A stretch of DNA of 64,000 bases from Chlorops oryzae (lineage: Eukaryota; Arthropoda; Insecta; Diptera; Chloropidae). Made by a program: the position numbers and the translations under genes. The DNA is taken from contig CM035807.1 of assembly GCA_020466095.1 (NCBI GenBank), positions 45,629,978-45,693,977 on the forward strand, given 5' to 3'. Below, in pieces: positions 42,424 through 52,269 of this stretch. Numbering within the stretch: the stretch's first letter is position 1; each line of letters starts with the position of its first letter. The notes under the pieces are model-generated. The model did no database searches. It had not been told where the DNA came from and saw only the letters and a list, made by a program, of their open reading frames with translations.

Positions 42424-42747
42424 TGTTAGAGCAAAATTAGAAAAAGTATTCACTCTGTGTGAAATTGACAACCTTGGCTTTGAGTTATGTTTAGGCTGTT
42501 CACTGTTCTTGAAATGAACAAGCTTGGCATAAGTTCTGTGAAATTGAAGGAATAAAAGTTTTTCTTGTTGAAGAAAACTTTTCAACAGACAGATCTGTGA
42601 GGCTGAGCACGATAGCCCCAGAATTGTCCGATAAAAGAAGGACTAGTTTTTAAAAAAAAAAAAGAAAAGAAAAAGGATTGTCAACTCCTTTTATTTCAAA
42701 AAATCCAAGGAAGGATCGTGAACTCTCTTTCCTTCGATTTTTTAGCA
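42424..42747 (+). repeat. Gypsy element, 5' LTR (324 bp)
   Basis: TGTTAGAGCAAAA ... TTTTTTAGCA, closely matching 45299-45623. It is followed directly by TCAGAAGTGGGAT (42748-42760), the complement of a tRNA-Leu 3' region, a known primer-binding site of some insect Gypsy-type elements. TGTA precedes the LTR and follows the 3' LTR, a 4-bp target duplication. Confidence 0.9.
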
Positions 42748-42780
42748 TCAGAAGTGGGATACGAACCAAACTTCCACAAA

Positions 42781-43400
42781 ATGGACGAACAGGATGCCGA
42801 AAAACGTCGTAATGGAGATGAGAGATAGGAAGATGCTCCCAATGTTTCGAGTATTAACGAATTGACGATGAGTGTCGACGTGTTAAGGGAATTATTAAAG
42901 GGTTCTCAAGAAGTTCGACCGGTGCAACGGAGTGTTGGGTTTCCTTGTTTCGATCCAGACCATTCGCGCATCGACATAAAAAAAGGTGTGCGGATGTAGA
43001 TCTCAGGGTACTACGCGACGGCCTTGAAGATTTTGATGTCTTCCCCCGCGTGCAAGCAGCTTTGATGGGCAGATCAAAGAAATGGTACGATAAATACGGT
43101 ACCAACAATTATACTTGGTCGAGTCTAAAAGAGTCGTTGATGCACACGTTCTTCAATGGCGTGGATTAGTTGTGGAGCTGAGGAAGGTGGCTAATTCTGA
43201 AAGCAAAGATTTTAGTACCTATACTGATTTTGCCATGGAAAAGGTGTCCCAGATTAATAGACTTCCATTCGAAATACCCGAGGACATTGTGGTAAAGATT
43301 ATTATCGGTTGTGTTTCCAAAATGGGTTTGCGCAATTCGCTCACGTTCGCGATGCCAACTTCCGTTCAAAAATTTGGTTGATCACTTGTCCTCTATACGC
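42781..43400 (+). pseudogene. Gypsy gag, broken
   Basis: It begins MDEQDAEKRRNGDE at 42781, has INELTMSVDVLRELL and PCFDPDHSR, then after shifts FPRVQAALMGRSKKWYDKYG, WSSLKESLMHTFF, ELRKVANSESKDFSTYTDFA and LPFEIPEDIVVKIIIGCV. The middle matches the capsid core of insect Gypsy-type gag proteins. Several stops and shifts. Confidence 0.7.
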
Positions 43401-44340
43401 GACGGCCGCAAGAGAGGAATGTTTCTCAAAGTGTGGTTTGAACGGAACGTGGGCAACAAAAATCATATTATGTGCGAGAAAGCGTTAAGATTCCTAGTGA
43501 AGTTCCTTTTAAGCGGTCACGGAGGGAGGAAGAAAACACTGGCTAAGATGAGAGAGTATTTTTGGATGCCGTCAATGACTAGGAATGTGCGTAAGTTCGT
43601 TGAGTCTTCTTGGTCTGTTTGGTGGCTAAACGACCTTCCCGGTAAAAAAAAAATGTGAGTTACACCCCAATAAAAAAAAGACCTATCCCTTTGACACAGT
43701 TCATGCCGATTTCATGGGACCTTTTGACGATAAGAATTTTAGGTATATTTTTATTCTCGTTGATTCATTTACCAAGTTTGTCGTTCTCTTGCCGTCCAAA
43801 ACCTTTAAAAGCCTCCGAAACAGTGCAGCTTTTTCACAACTATGTGATGTTGTTTGGTGCTCCAGGTAAGTTAGTGAGTGATAAAGGTACTAACTTTACC
43901 AGTGAAGACTTCAAGAAGCTTTGTGCTTCGCTTGGAACAGAGCTCCATTTTATCACTCCTGGAGCTAGTCGAGCCAACGGACAGGTAGAGCGGTACGTCG
44001 ACACTGTTGCTAATTTACTTCGAACTAACACGAGTATTGAGTGGAAGCTATATACTAACTGGTGTTACGGGTAGAACTCCGGAGCTTGGGGTATTGCTAT
44101 CTGAAGTTAAATTGGAACCTCACTATGATGAAATACAAGCAATTCGGGAGTTAGCAGAAGAACGGTCGGATGAAAATTCTAGATGTCGTATATTCCACTA
44201 ACCAAATACGGAAGTCAAAACTTCAGAATTATTACCAAGGACCTTATGAAGTTGTTGGGGTGCTCGCGAATGACCGCTATAAACTGAAAAATGAAAATTC
44301 GGGCAAAATCATAGTTGCAGGAAGAAAGTTATTCGTCCAG
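43400..44340 (+). pseudogene. Gypsy integrase, broken
   Basis: HGGRKKTLAKMREYFWMP (HHCC region, about 43518), then the core HADFMGPFDDKNFRYIF (first Asp, about 43704), LVSDKGTNFTSEDFKKL (second Asp, about 43870) and PGASRANGQVERYVDT (Glu, about 43960). After a stop near 44072 only fragments of the C-terminal domain remain (to about 44345). Reverse transcriptase is absent upstream. Confidence 0.85.
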
Positions 44341-44393
44341 TTCTGATTGTCGAAAATGATAACGCACAAATATAACAAAAATTTAAGGTAAAT

Positions 44394-45010
44394 TCATTGC
44401 TTTTGTGGACTCTTTGATTTCTCAGACAAGGTAAGATCGCCTCTGAGCTGGGAATCGGGGTAATAGTTTTTAAAATGTTTTGTTGACAAGCTTAAAAATG
44501 CCTCTATTTCGTGGTATTGTTGGAGCATGAATTTCAGACAAGCGCAAGGTCGCCTCTGAGCTGGAAATTTACATGCTTCTGTTGTGTACAAATTTTTTGC
44601 GTTCAAGCTTAATATTGCCTCTGATCGAATGAGTTGTTCTGACATGAATTCCAGACAAGCTGAAGATTGCGTCTGAGCTGGTAATTCACGATTTTCTGTT
44701 TTGAAGAACTTATTTCTGACTGCGGTCAAGCTTAAGATTGCCTCTGATCGAATGAGTTGTTCTGACATGATTTCCAGACAAGCTGAAGATTGCCCCTGAG
44801 CTGGAAATCCACGATTTTCTGTTTTGAAGAACTTATTTCTGACTGCGGTCAAGCTTACGATTGCCTCTGATCGAATGAGTTGTTCTGACATGATTTCCAG
44901 ACAAGCTGAAGATTGCCCCTGAGTTGGAGATTCACGATTTTCTGCTTTCGAAGCTCTTGTATAGATTGCGGCCAAGCTTAAGATTGCCTCTGATCGAATG
45001 GGTTATTTGG
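44394..45010. repeat. 123-bp tandem repeats with an open antisense frame
   Basis: TTGCCTCTGATCG starts at 44615, 44738, 44861 and 44984, exactly 123 bp apart, with two more diverged units before. Because 123 is divisible by three, a 193-residue minus-strand frame (44975-44394) stays open through the array with a 41-residue period (ACLEIMSEQLIRSEAI). Antisense to the element; probably not a gene. Confidence 0.85.
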
Positions 45011-45298
45011 TCGGAGTTTCAATTTTGAGGTTGGAATTGGAGTCATAGTCTCGCAGTATTGTGGTCAGTTGAAGTGTTGGTCCCAGATAGACCATAGTTT
45101 GTGAAAATAAGACGATGTGCTTTGAGCAAGAAAGAGGGAGCTGTGTTTGGTACTTTGAGTTCTTTATAAGAGAAGTTGACTAGACATTAGTTGTGTTAAG
45201 AATTAATACTGAATCTCTCATCGAGAGCGATGATATTTGCAGGATGGCCGTGTTAGAGCAAAATTATCATCGGAGCGATGATATTTGCAGGATGGCCG

Positions 45299-45623
45299 TG
45301 TTAGAGCAAAAATTAGAAAAAGATTCACTCTGTGTGAAATTGACAACCTTGCTTTGAGTTATGTTTAGGCTGTTCACTGTTCTTGAAATGAACAAGCTTG
45401 GCATAGAGTTCTGTGAAATTGAAGGAATAAAAGTTTTCTTGTTGAAGAGAACTTTTCAACAGACAGATCTGTGAGAGCTGAGCACGATAGCCCACAGAAT
45501 TGTCCGATGCAAAGAAGGACTAGTTTTTAAAAAAAAAAAAAAAGAAAAAGGATTGTCAACTCCTTTTATTTCAAAAAATCCAAGGAAGGATCGTGAACTC
45601 TCTTTCCTTCGATTTTTCTAGCA
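45299..45623 (+). repeat. Gypsy element, 3' LTR (325 bp)
   Basis: Matches 42424-42747 with few differences. Just upstream a ~49-bp segment including the first 13 bp of the LTR is duplicated (45231-45311). TGTA (45624-45627) follows. Confidence 0.9.
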
Positions 45624-45814
45624 TGTATGTAACTATGCTCATATGCATGTATGTAGTTTAGAAACCAAGTACAGTTTACGAATTTCCACTTTTTCCATAG
45701 AAATCGATTAGGCGAAAATTCATGAAAATGATGGTTTTGTTCTTGAGGAATTAACGATTTAATTTCAAGATTATGGATTACTTTATGGAATAGCACTTGT
45801 GATGCGAAGATTTT

Positions 45815-46265
45815 ACGTCGGGGTCACCAAATGTTTGAGCTAGCACGCTCTTTTTGCTAGCTTGAGTCTATTTTTTATTTCCACAAAATTCTAGCCGCGA
45901 CAGATTAAAGAAAAGCCGTAAGAGTTCACTAACGTTATAAATATTTATTTGATTCGCGGAGAATTAAAGCTAAATACATTTAAATTTAAGGTTTAAGTTG
46001 AACTAGAGAGGCCAAGTGCTCTGCGATTTATAAAAAAAAAAAAGAACTTTACTGCTGCGGAGTTGCTAAAAGACTAACTAATGCTCTGATGCACTGCTTT
46101 ACATACGTATGCAAGAAAGAAAAAGAGGATGACAAAGAATGTGAAGACATACGGAATGCAAAAAAACTAACGTTACAATATTGACTCGATTTTAAGTAAT
46201 TCTAAACAGGGTGATGCTGCTGCCCACAACATATTCTAAACAGGGTGATGCTGCTGCTCACAACA
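45815..46265 (-). repeat. Bel-Pao element 2, primer-binding site and 5' LTR (434 bp)
   Basis: On the minus strand the LTR runs TGTTGTGAGCAGC (46265) to GCTCAAACA (45832) and is followed by TTTGGTGACCCCGACGT (45831-45815), a tRNA-complement-like primer site beginning TGG. The right 138 bp match the truncated 3' LTR at 36632-36769. Confidence 0.8.
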
Positions 46266-46762
46266 GTGTCAATGCAGATTTTTTTCAATTATCACTAAAC
46301 TCTTTATGCTAATGCATTCTTATTTTCATTATCAATAAGTATTTAATTATAATGCAATCTCATTTGCATTGCCATTTAATCTTTAATGACAATGAAAAAA
46401 TGTTGCACTAAATTAAATTTCAAAAAATGACTTAATGCATTAAATATTTAATCGCATTAAAATAAAATTTCATTATCACTTTCTATTGAATTTTAAATTT
46501 TATTTGGGTAAATGAAGTAGGCTAGAAGACTTATTTATTGAATTAAGAAAGTTATAAGGACGATGATTGACGATTAAATATTCAATGCATTAAGTCATTT
46601 TTTGAAATTTAATTTAGTGCAAAATTTTTTCATTGTCATTAAAGATTTAATGGCAATGCAAATGAGATTGCATTAAAATTAAATACTTATTGATAATGAA
46701 AATAAGAATGCATTAGCATTAAGAGTTTTGTAATAACATTGAAAAAAATCTGCATTGACACT
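46266..46762. repeat. long inverted repeat, ~190-bp arms
   Basis: The left arm (46266-46454, starting GTGTCAATGCAGA) is mirrored by the right arm (46570-46762, ending TCTGCATTGACAC), with a central ~115 bp. TAATGCAT and related words are frequent. The left tip directly abuts the Bel-Pao 2 LTR. A foldback or large MITE is likely; no target duplication was identified. Confidence 0.85.
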
Positions 46763-47106
46763 AAGCCTTAAATGATAATGCATTTTTTTTTCATTTTCAA
46801 TAAGCCTTAAATGATAATGAAATTTCTCGAGCATTATCACTAAATGTAAATTAATAATGCAAAATTAATGGTAATGCAAAGTGATTTAATGATACATTAA
46901 TTTAACTTAATTTGGTTTAACGATGACTGACTGAAGCGACGATTCCAGACTGTAGACTGCCGTAGACTCCCAGAACATTGGTTGATCAACATCTTTTATA
47001 GTAGAAACGCTGGCTCTGCCCTCACTAATCGCTGCTACCATAACAGTGTCGTAGGTCACTAATTTTCTGCTGTGTTTCTGGTGACACATATCCAACTCAG
47101 CATATT
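46763..47106. other. AT-rich non-coding DNA before the gap
   Basis: TAAGCCTTAAATGATAATG occurs twice (46763 and 46801). Nothing coding recognised. Confidence 0.5.
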
Positions 47107-47206
47107 NNNNNNNNNNNNNNNNNNNNNNNNNNNNNNNNNNNNNNNNNNNNNNNNNNNNNNNNNNNNNNNNNNNNNNNNNNNNNNNNNNNNNNNNNNNNNN
47201 NNNNNN
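47107..47206. other. 100-N scaffold gap
   Basis: A run of exactly 100 N, immediately left of a mariner element whose 5' terminal repeat may lie in it. Confidence 0.99.
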
Positions 47207-47323
47207 TATAAGTCCGATCGTGTTCCGCTAGGGGCATTAGAAAGATGACAGTTCCTACTAAAAAAGCTTTTTTCACACTTTTTTGATTGATTGATTCAGT
47301 TTTGTTTGAGAGGCTTGTCAAAG

Positions 47324-48351
47324 ATGGACATCAGCAAAGAGAAAATTCGCTACATTTTACAGTTTTTCTTCGATAAGGGAGAAAACGCAAGCCAATCGGC
47401 TGAAAATGTGAATAGCGTTTATGGACCTGATACTGTAACAGCCAATCATGCGCAATTTTGGTTTCGTCGATTCCGTTCCGGTAACTTCGATGTCAAGGAT
47501 GCACCACGCACTGGAAGGCCAATTGTCGAAAATGTCGATAAAATCATGGAAATTATCGAGTCCGACCGTCATGTTAGCACTGTTTCGATTGCAAAAGAGC
47601 TAAAGATTGCACAAAAAAACCGTTTGGAACCATTTGAATAAGGCTGGATACACAAAGAAGCTCGATGTATGGGTGCCACACGAGTTAACGCAAAAAAACC
47701 TCATAGACCGAATTTCCATCTGCGAATCGCTGCTGAACCGCAACAAAATCGACCCATTTCTGACGCGGTTGGTGACTGGTGATGAAAAGTGGGTCACTTA
47801 CGACAACGTCAAGCGAAAACGGTCGAGGTCGAAACACGGTGAACCGGCGGAAACGGTGGCCAAGCCAGGATTGACGGCCAGGAAGGTTTTGCTGTGTGTT
47901 TGGTGGGATTGGCAGGGAATTATCTACTATGAGCTGCTCCCATACGGCAAAACGCTTAACTCGGAACTCTACTGTCAACAATTGGACCGTCTGAAGGAAG
48001 CAATCGCCCATAAGCGGCCAGCTTTGGCCAATAGGAGAGGAATTGTGTTCCATCAGGACAACGCCAGGCCACACACATCGATAGTGACTCGCCAGAAGCT
48101 CCGGGAGTTTGGTTCGGAGGTTCTTCTGCATCCACTTTATAGTCCGGACCTGGCACCAAGTGATTACCATCTGTTCCTGTCCATGGCGAACAATTTTGCT
48201 GGTGAAACATTCGCTTCAAGAGAGGCTTCTGAAATTCGACTGTCTCAATTTTTTTGCTAATAGGAACGAGGGCTTCTATGAGAGAGGCATAATGACATTA
48301 CCTTTAAAATGGCAACAAGTTATCGAACAAAACGGCGCATATTTGACCTAA
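47324..48351 (+). pseudogene. mariner (mellifera-type) transposase with two frameshifts
   Basis: It starts MDISKEKIRYILQFFFDKGE at 47324, followed by QFWFRRFRSGNFDVKDAPRT and GRPIVENVDKIMEII. A one-base slip in an A-run near 47620 moves the frame to TVWNHLNKAGYTKKLDVWVP. Catalytic residues are in VTGDEKWVTYDN, FHQDNARPHTS and LAPSDYHLF, with 34 residues between the last two (DD34D). A second shift near 48235 leads to NEGFYERGIMTLP and the C-terminus. Only two lesions, so it is a fairly young copy. The 3' flank (AATAAAGCCCTCAATTTAA) is probably subterminal sequence. Confidence 0.9.
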
Positions 48352-49129
48352 ATCGGGTCATTCTAACTATCTTAAATAAAGCCCTCAATTTAATGCAAAA
48401 ATAATGGATTTCTTTTTACTACACCTAATACTTCCAAAATTCTTTGGAGTTACATTTTATGCTAGACTCAATTTTTGAGATAAAACATTTGAAGAGATAT
48501 CTGTCAAGCAAGTTAAATTCCTGCGAATAGAATTTGTATTTTATGAAAAAGTGAAAGTTTTTAGTGCATATATCGCAAACCCTCTTCTAAGGTGACACAA
48601 CTCAAAATTTCTCATATTTCAGAAAACGCAAAAAACAAAATGCGTCGCAGTGTGAATCAAAGCAAGAAGAAAGGCATTGACGGGGTATTTCAGATTCTTA
48701 TAATAACTAAAACGGAATAGAATTTATAGTGCAGGTAGAGAAGTGAACTATCATCAAGTTCCATATGTTAACTCAAAATTGACGATTTTTGAGTTTTGAC
48801 ACTTTAGAAGAGGGGTGTGCGATATATTTTTTATAAAACTTTTTTCTTAGATTTTTTAATTTTTTTAACGACATAGTATGCCACGGAATGTTATATTTAG
48901 AGTGTCTCAAGCGCGGTGTTAAATTATTGAAAATATTATTTGTTTGCATTTTAAATAATTATAAAGATTCAGCAACATCCAACATTTCCAATTCCGCATT
49001 CCCATCAATATTTTAAATTTCAGTATTTATCAATCTAAAATTTCATTTCTTATACTGAAGTCTAATCAAACTTAATTTATCATTTTTAGGCAAGAAATTA
49101 TAAAAATCAAAATATAATATAATATGGGA
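48352..49129. other. non-coding, with a 260-bp inverted-repeat unit
   Basis: ATATCGCAAACCCTCTTCTA (from 48568) plus about 23 bp more is mirrored at 48785-48828 (...TTTAGAAGAGGGGTGTGCGA...). Arms of about 42 bp with a ~175-bp spacer suggest a MITE. The remainder is AT-rich. Confidence 0.65.
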
Positions 49130-49385
49130 ACATGATGGATATTAGACTCTGAGATGAACTCAAGCGAACCAGTGACAGTGCAGTTGACATTATCACTTAT
49201 AAATACAAGATCTAATAATGTGTTAAGTTTGTTAAGACAATAATTTATCTGCTTTAGATCAATATCCGCAAAGCTATCGAGTACGAATATGTCAGTTTCA
49301 ATAATGAGGTTTGAAGGATACAGGCCACGCCTGTCAACAGTGGGAGACCAAGTTATTTTACTGACATTAAAATTTTTAGGTATTT
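49130..49385 (-). pseudogene. short non-LTR retrotransposon endonuclease fragment
   Basis: The minus-strand frame reads VSKITWSPTVDRRGLYPS, FADIDLKQINYCLNKLNT and LLDLVFISDNVNCTV, which resembles the stretch (L-Q-x-N...LDLV) before the SDH motif of insect non-LTR endonucleases. Nothing else of the element is recognisable. Confidence 0.45.
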
Positions 49386-50029
49386 AAAAGATACATCCGC
49401 TTGGAAGCCCTTGGTTGCCGCCGAAAAAAGATTTACCATATTTGCTATGCATATTCGAAAAACATACAAAATTAGCCTTCAAACGAACCTAGTAATACCA
49501 TGGAGTAAAAAACTTTGAAAAATTTTCTTACTAAAAAAATATTACTAAAAGCTTTTGTAGCTCAATGACTTTAGCGAGATTATGCAAACAAGATATGGCT
49601 AAAAACATTTGTAGCTCAACGACTTAAGCGAGATCATGCAAAAAAAAATAGTTTTTGAAATAGGGGGGCAAAAATTATTTTTGGTTTTCACCATGGTGCA
49701 GCAACAAAATGGCTACAAATTTTGCACCACTGCTTTTTCAATTCCACGCCAATTTAATGCTATTTTGAGGGTAGTAGTGCTAACTTGACTTCCAAGTTAC
49801 CAATTAGCAACAAATATGCTAATTTTGAATTGAAAATTTTAAAGTGGTAATGCTAACTTGATATACATAATTCTGACTACATATTTAGAATCAGTGGACA
49901 ATTTTAGTTGCGTATAATAAAATTTTGTGCGGGAGCCCGAATGGCCACATTAGTCTAAGATATGCCGAAATTACAGTCTTCTCAGTTTCATTTGAATGGA
50001 TAAGAACGAGTTCGTGAAATGGTACTTAC
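49386..50029. other. intronic or intergenic AT-rich DNA downstream of the cyclic-nucleotide-binding exons
   Basis: No next exon of the gene was found here. GTAGCTCAA(T/C)GACTT(T/A)AGCGAGAT(T/C) is repeated (about 49557 and 49611). No other structure was seen. Confidence 0.5.
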
Positions 50030-50755
50030 ATGTGGCTGTATAATTGTGTGTTCTCAATGTGCCTTCAATCAATTCGATTTCCCCAATGCAGTCACCAGAG
50101 CTGTATATAAACTCTATTTTTTCAACGTAGGAGCCTTTGTACTGTAAGAACACGTTTATCAATTTCAGTTTCATTTTTATTAAATGAGTAAAGCTAACCG
50201 AGTCAAAAACGCGTCGAGAAGCCTCTACTTCGCCATACAAGATGAAATAAATAGTGTTCGCGAAACCACCTTCTTTTATAATTTTCCTACCAGCTTCCAA
50301 ATATACAAATTTTATAACCGGGATTAGTCGCGCCCGGATTTGCTATAGGAAATTAATTAAAGTTAATAAAGTGGTGTTAAACACATTTTTACCGGAGAAA
50401 AATTTCGGAAACATTCAAGATTAGTTATGAGTTTTAAAAGTGTCTTGCGGTCTTCAGTGGATCTCAAGGAATGTGGGCAACGTATAAGTCCCTTCTCCTA
50501 AAAACGACATTTAATCAAAAAAACTTGTTGAAAACACTTCATCGTTTTTACCGCCATTGTCAGTACACCGATTTTATGCCTCGGACGAACAAGCATAGCA
50601 ACATTTCTTCGTACATTCAAAACAATCTTTTTCTGTTCATCATCATCAGCTAACCAAATTCTGTTGTACATTACGCTTCTAATAAGACTGCGAAAGCGTT
50701 GTCGAACGACTTTTTGTCTTTCGGCTGCAATATTGTCTTGTCCACGTCGAGCCAT
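50030..50755 (-). CDS. cyclic-nucleotide-binding-domain protein (CNBD2-like), first four exons
   Basis: Exons on the minus strand: 50755-50552 (68 codons, start MARRGQDNIAAERQ), 50497-50393 (35 codons), 50342-50199 (48 codons) and 50141-50030 (112 nt, ending in phase 1 before GTAAGT). Introns are 54, 50 and 57 nt with GT...AG ends, and every frame stays open. Residues show a basic head with FRSLIRSVMYNRIWLADDDE, then LLKLITNLECFRNFSP, then the start of a cNMP-binding barrel: FVYLEAGRKIIKEG, ANTIYFILYGEVE, and GDCIGEIELIEGTLRTHNYTA. The last block is the phosphate-binding cassette region, but its usual R-x-A after GE is altered. The layout fits insect CNBD2-like proteins, often male-germline proteins. 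The rest of the gene is not downstream in this window; a compatible exon 5 lies instead at 61839-61972. Confidence 0.8.
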
Positions 50756-51069
50756 TTCGTTTTATTCTTTGGTGTGTAAGCGATGGAGCTAAGTGGTATA
50801 TAATTCTTAAATTTTTACTGTATTTAAATAATTTTTTTTTTTTTTTTTTGATTTTTTGAACAATTCAAGAAGAAGAAAAATTGTTGAAACAAATATCTCG
50901 TTGTAATTTCGCAATTATATCAAAATTTCCCAATTTTTTTTTCTTTTTAAATCGATGAACACTTGATCTCACAATCAACTAGAATTTTTCGACAATTTCA
51001 ACCGGCTCAGCAAATATTTTCGTCGTGCTCCAAAATGTGAGTAAGAAATGAGTTTGAACAAGGTGTCTT
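50756..51069. other. 5' flank of the cyclic-nucleotide-binding gene
   Basis: AT-rich, with TATATAAT about 45 bp upstream of the ATG and a poly(T) run at 50833-50849. No core promoter can be assigned with certainty. Confidence 0.4.
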
Positions 51070-51225
51070 TAACAAGGTGATATCAATATTACAACAAAAA
51101 CAACAAATCTGAAACGAAACTGGCAAATTATATGAAAATGTTTGACTTTTTAGTTTCTTTGCAACAAAGCAATGTGTTTGTTTTACATTTGTTGTTCTTG
51201 TTGTAATATTGATATCACCTTGTTA
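51070..51225. mobile_element. 156-bp MITE with 39-bp terminal inverted repeats
   Basis: TAACAAGGTGATATCAATAT starts the left arm (51070-51108); the right arm (51187-51225) is its inverse with one or two mismatches and ends TTGTTA. TA at both ends may be the target duplication, as in Tc1/mariner-derived MITEs. Confidence 0.85.
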
Positions 51226-51531
51226 AATACACATTGGAGTCTGAATTTTTGCTTACGAATAAAAACTAAGTTTAAAAGATAACTTATAATCAGAGTTCGA
51301 AAGGCTGTCTGCCAAACAGCCAAAGCACTAAAAATATAGCTGTAACTTTGGCTGCCGCTGTGTAAATTACAGCTACAGCTTCAAAATAAAATCAATGTGC
51401 TGAAGCAGAGCTGAGGCTGTGTAAATTACGCAGCCTCAGCTCAGCTTCAGCCGTTTGAATGAAAGTTGAATGGCTGGGCTGCCTATAGCCATTAGCCGGC
51501 TGTGAACGAAGACGAGTAGCCAAATTCAATT

Positions 51532-51852
51532 TTCAATTTAAAATCGGTTAAATGTTATCCAAAACATTATTTTAAAATAATATTCGCCCTCAAATTCAGT
51601 TAAAATATGACCACGGCCACAATTCGCGAAATTCTCAAAACCTTAATTTTCACTCTTTTGGATTGTGTATTCATCTTTGAACCGGAAGAGAGGTCTATTT
51701 TTTCATTGATTAATACACAATCCAAAAGAGTGAAAATTTAGGTTTTGTGAATTTTGCGAATTGTGGCCGTGGTCATCTTTTAACCAATATTGAGAGCGAA
51801 TATTATTTTAAAACAATGTTTTGAATAATATTTAACCGATTTTAAATTGAAA
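51532..51852. repeat. inner inverted repeat, ~140-bp arms
   Basis: The left arm (to about 51673) and right arm (from about 51712) pair over CAATTTAAAATCGGTTAAAT, ACCACGGCCACAATTCGC and CACTCTTTTGGATTGTGTAT, with a ~38-bp loop. Part of it (AATTCGCGAAATTC) resembles the tandem repeats at 63020-63235. Confidence 0.8.
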
Positions 51853-52269
51853 CTAGGGCTTCCAATCCCGGTATCGCGGGATCCCGAAATACCGAGATCC
51901 CGCGCTATTTTTCGATCCCGCACTGTGCGGGACTATAGCTGCGTGATCCGCGGGATTCGCGGGATTGGAGAGAATTTTGTCTCAACTACAAATTAAATTT
52001 TAGTAATTTTAAGAACAATATTTCCTTGATCTGCCCATTACATAAAGAAATCTTAGCTAAGTGAGGTAAAGTTTAATCAGAACCAAATGAGGTTTATCTG
52101 AGCTTTAAGTGCTTTGTGATTGATTTGGGATTTCAAACAACAAAAATTAATGGAAAGCCTTAAAAACGCTTTGAAGTATGTTATTTTTTGTGTGTGTGTT
52201 TCTTTTGTTTTGAATTTAAAAGCGTGAAATATTGATCGTAGCTATTTTGATCAATGTATTAAGTTTAAA

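Larger units (their letters stand above)
42424..45623 (+). mobile_element. Gypsy-type LTR retrotransposon with pol deletion, nested in Bel-Pao 2
   Basis: LTR, primer site, gag (42781-43400), integrase (43400-44340), 123-bp tandem repeats (44400-45010), LTR. Protease, reverse transcriptase and RNase H are missing between gag and integrase, so it is a non-autonomous deletion derivative. It sits in the leader of the minus-strand Bel-Pao element, between its primer site (45815) and gag (41875), with TGTA on both sides. Confidence 0.85.

Noticed and set aside
44394..44975. 193-residue minus-strand open frame as a protein gene
   Set aside because: It coincides with a 123-bp tandem array in a Gypsy element, on the opposite strand, and the period is divisible by three. 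Kept as a repeat finding only.
47685..48170. 161-residue minus-strand frame
   Set aside because: Opposite-strand shadow of the mellifera-type mariner transposase.
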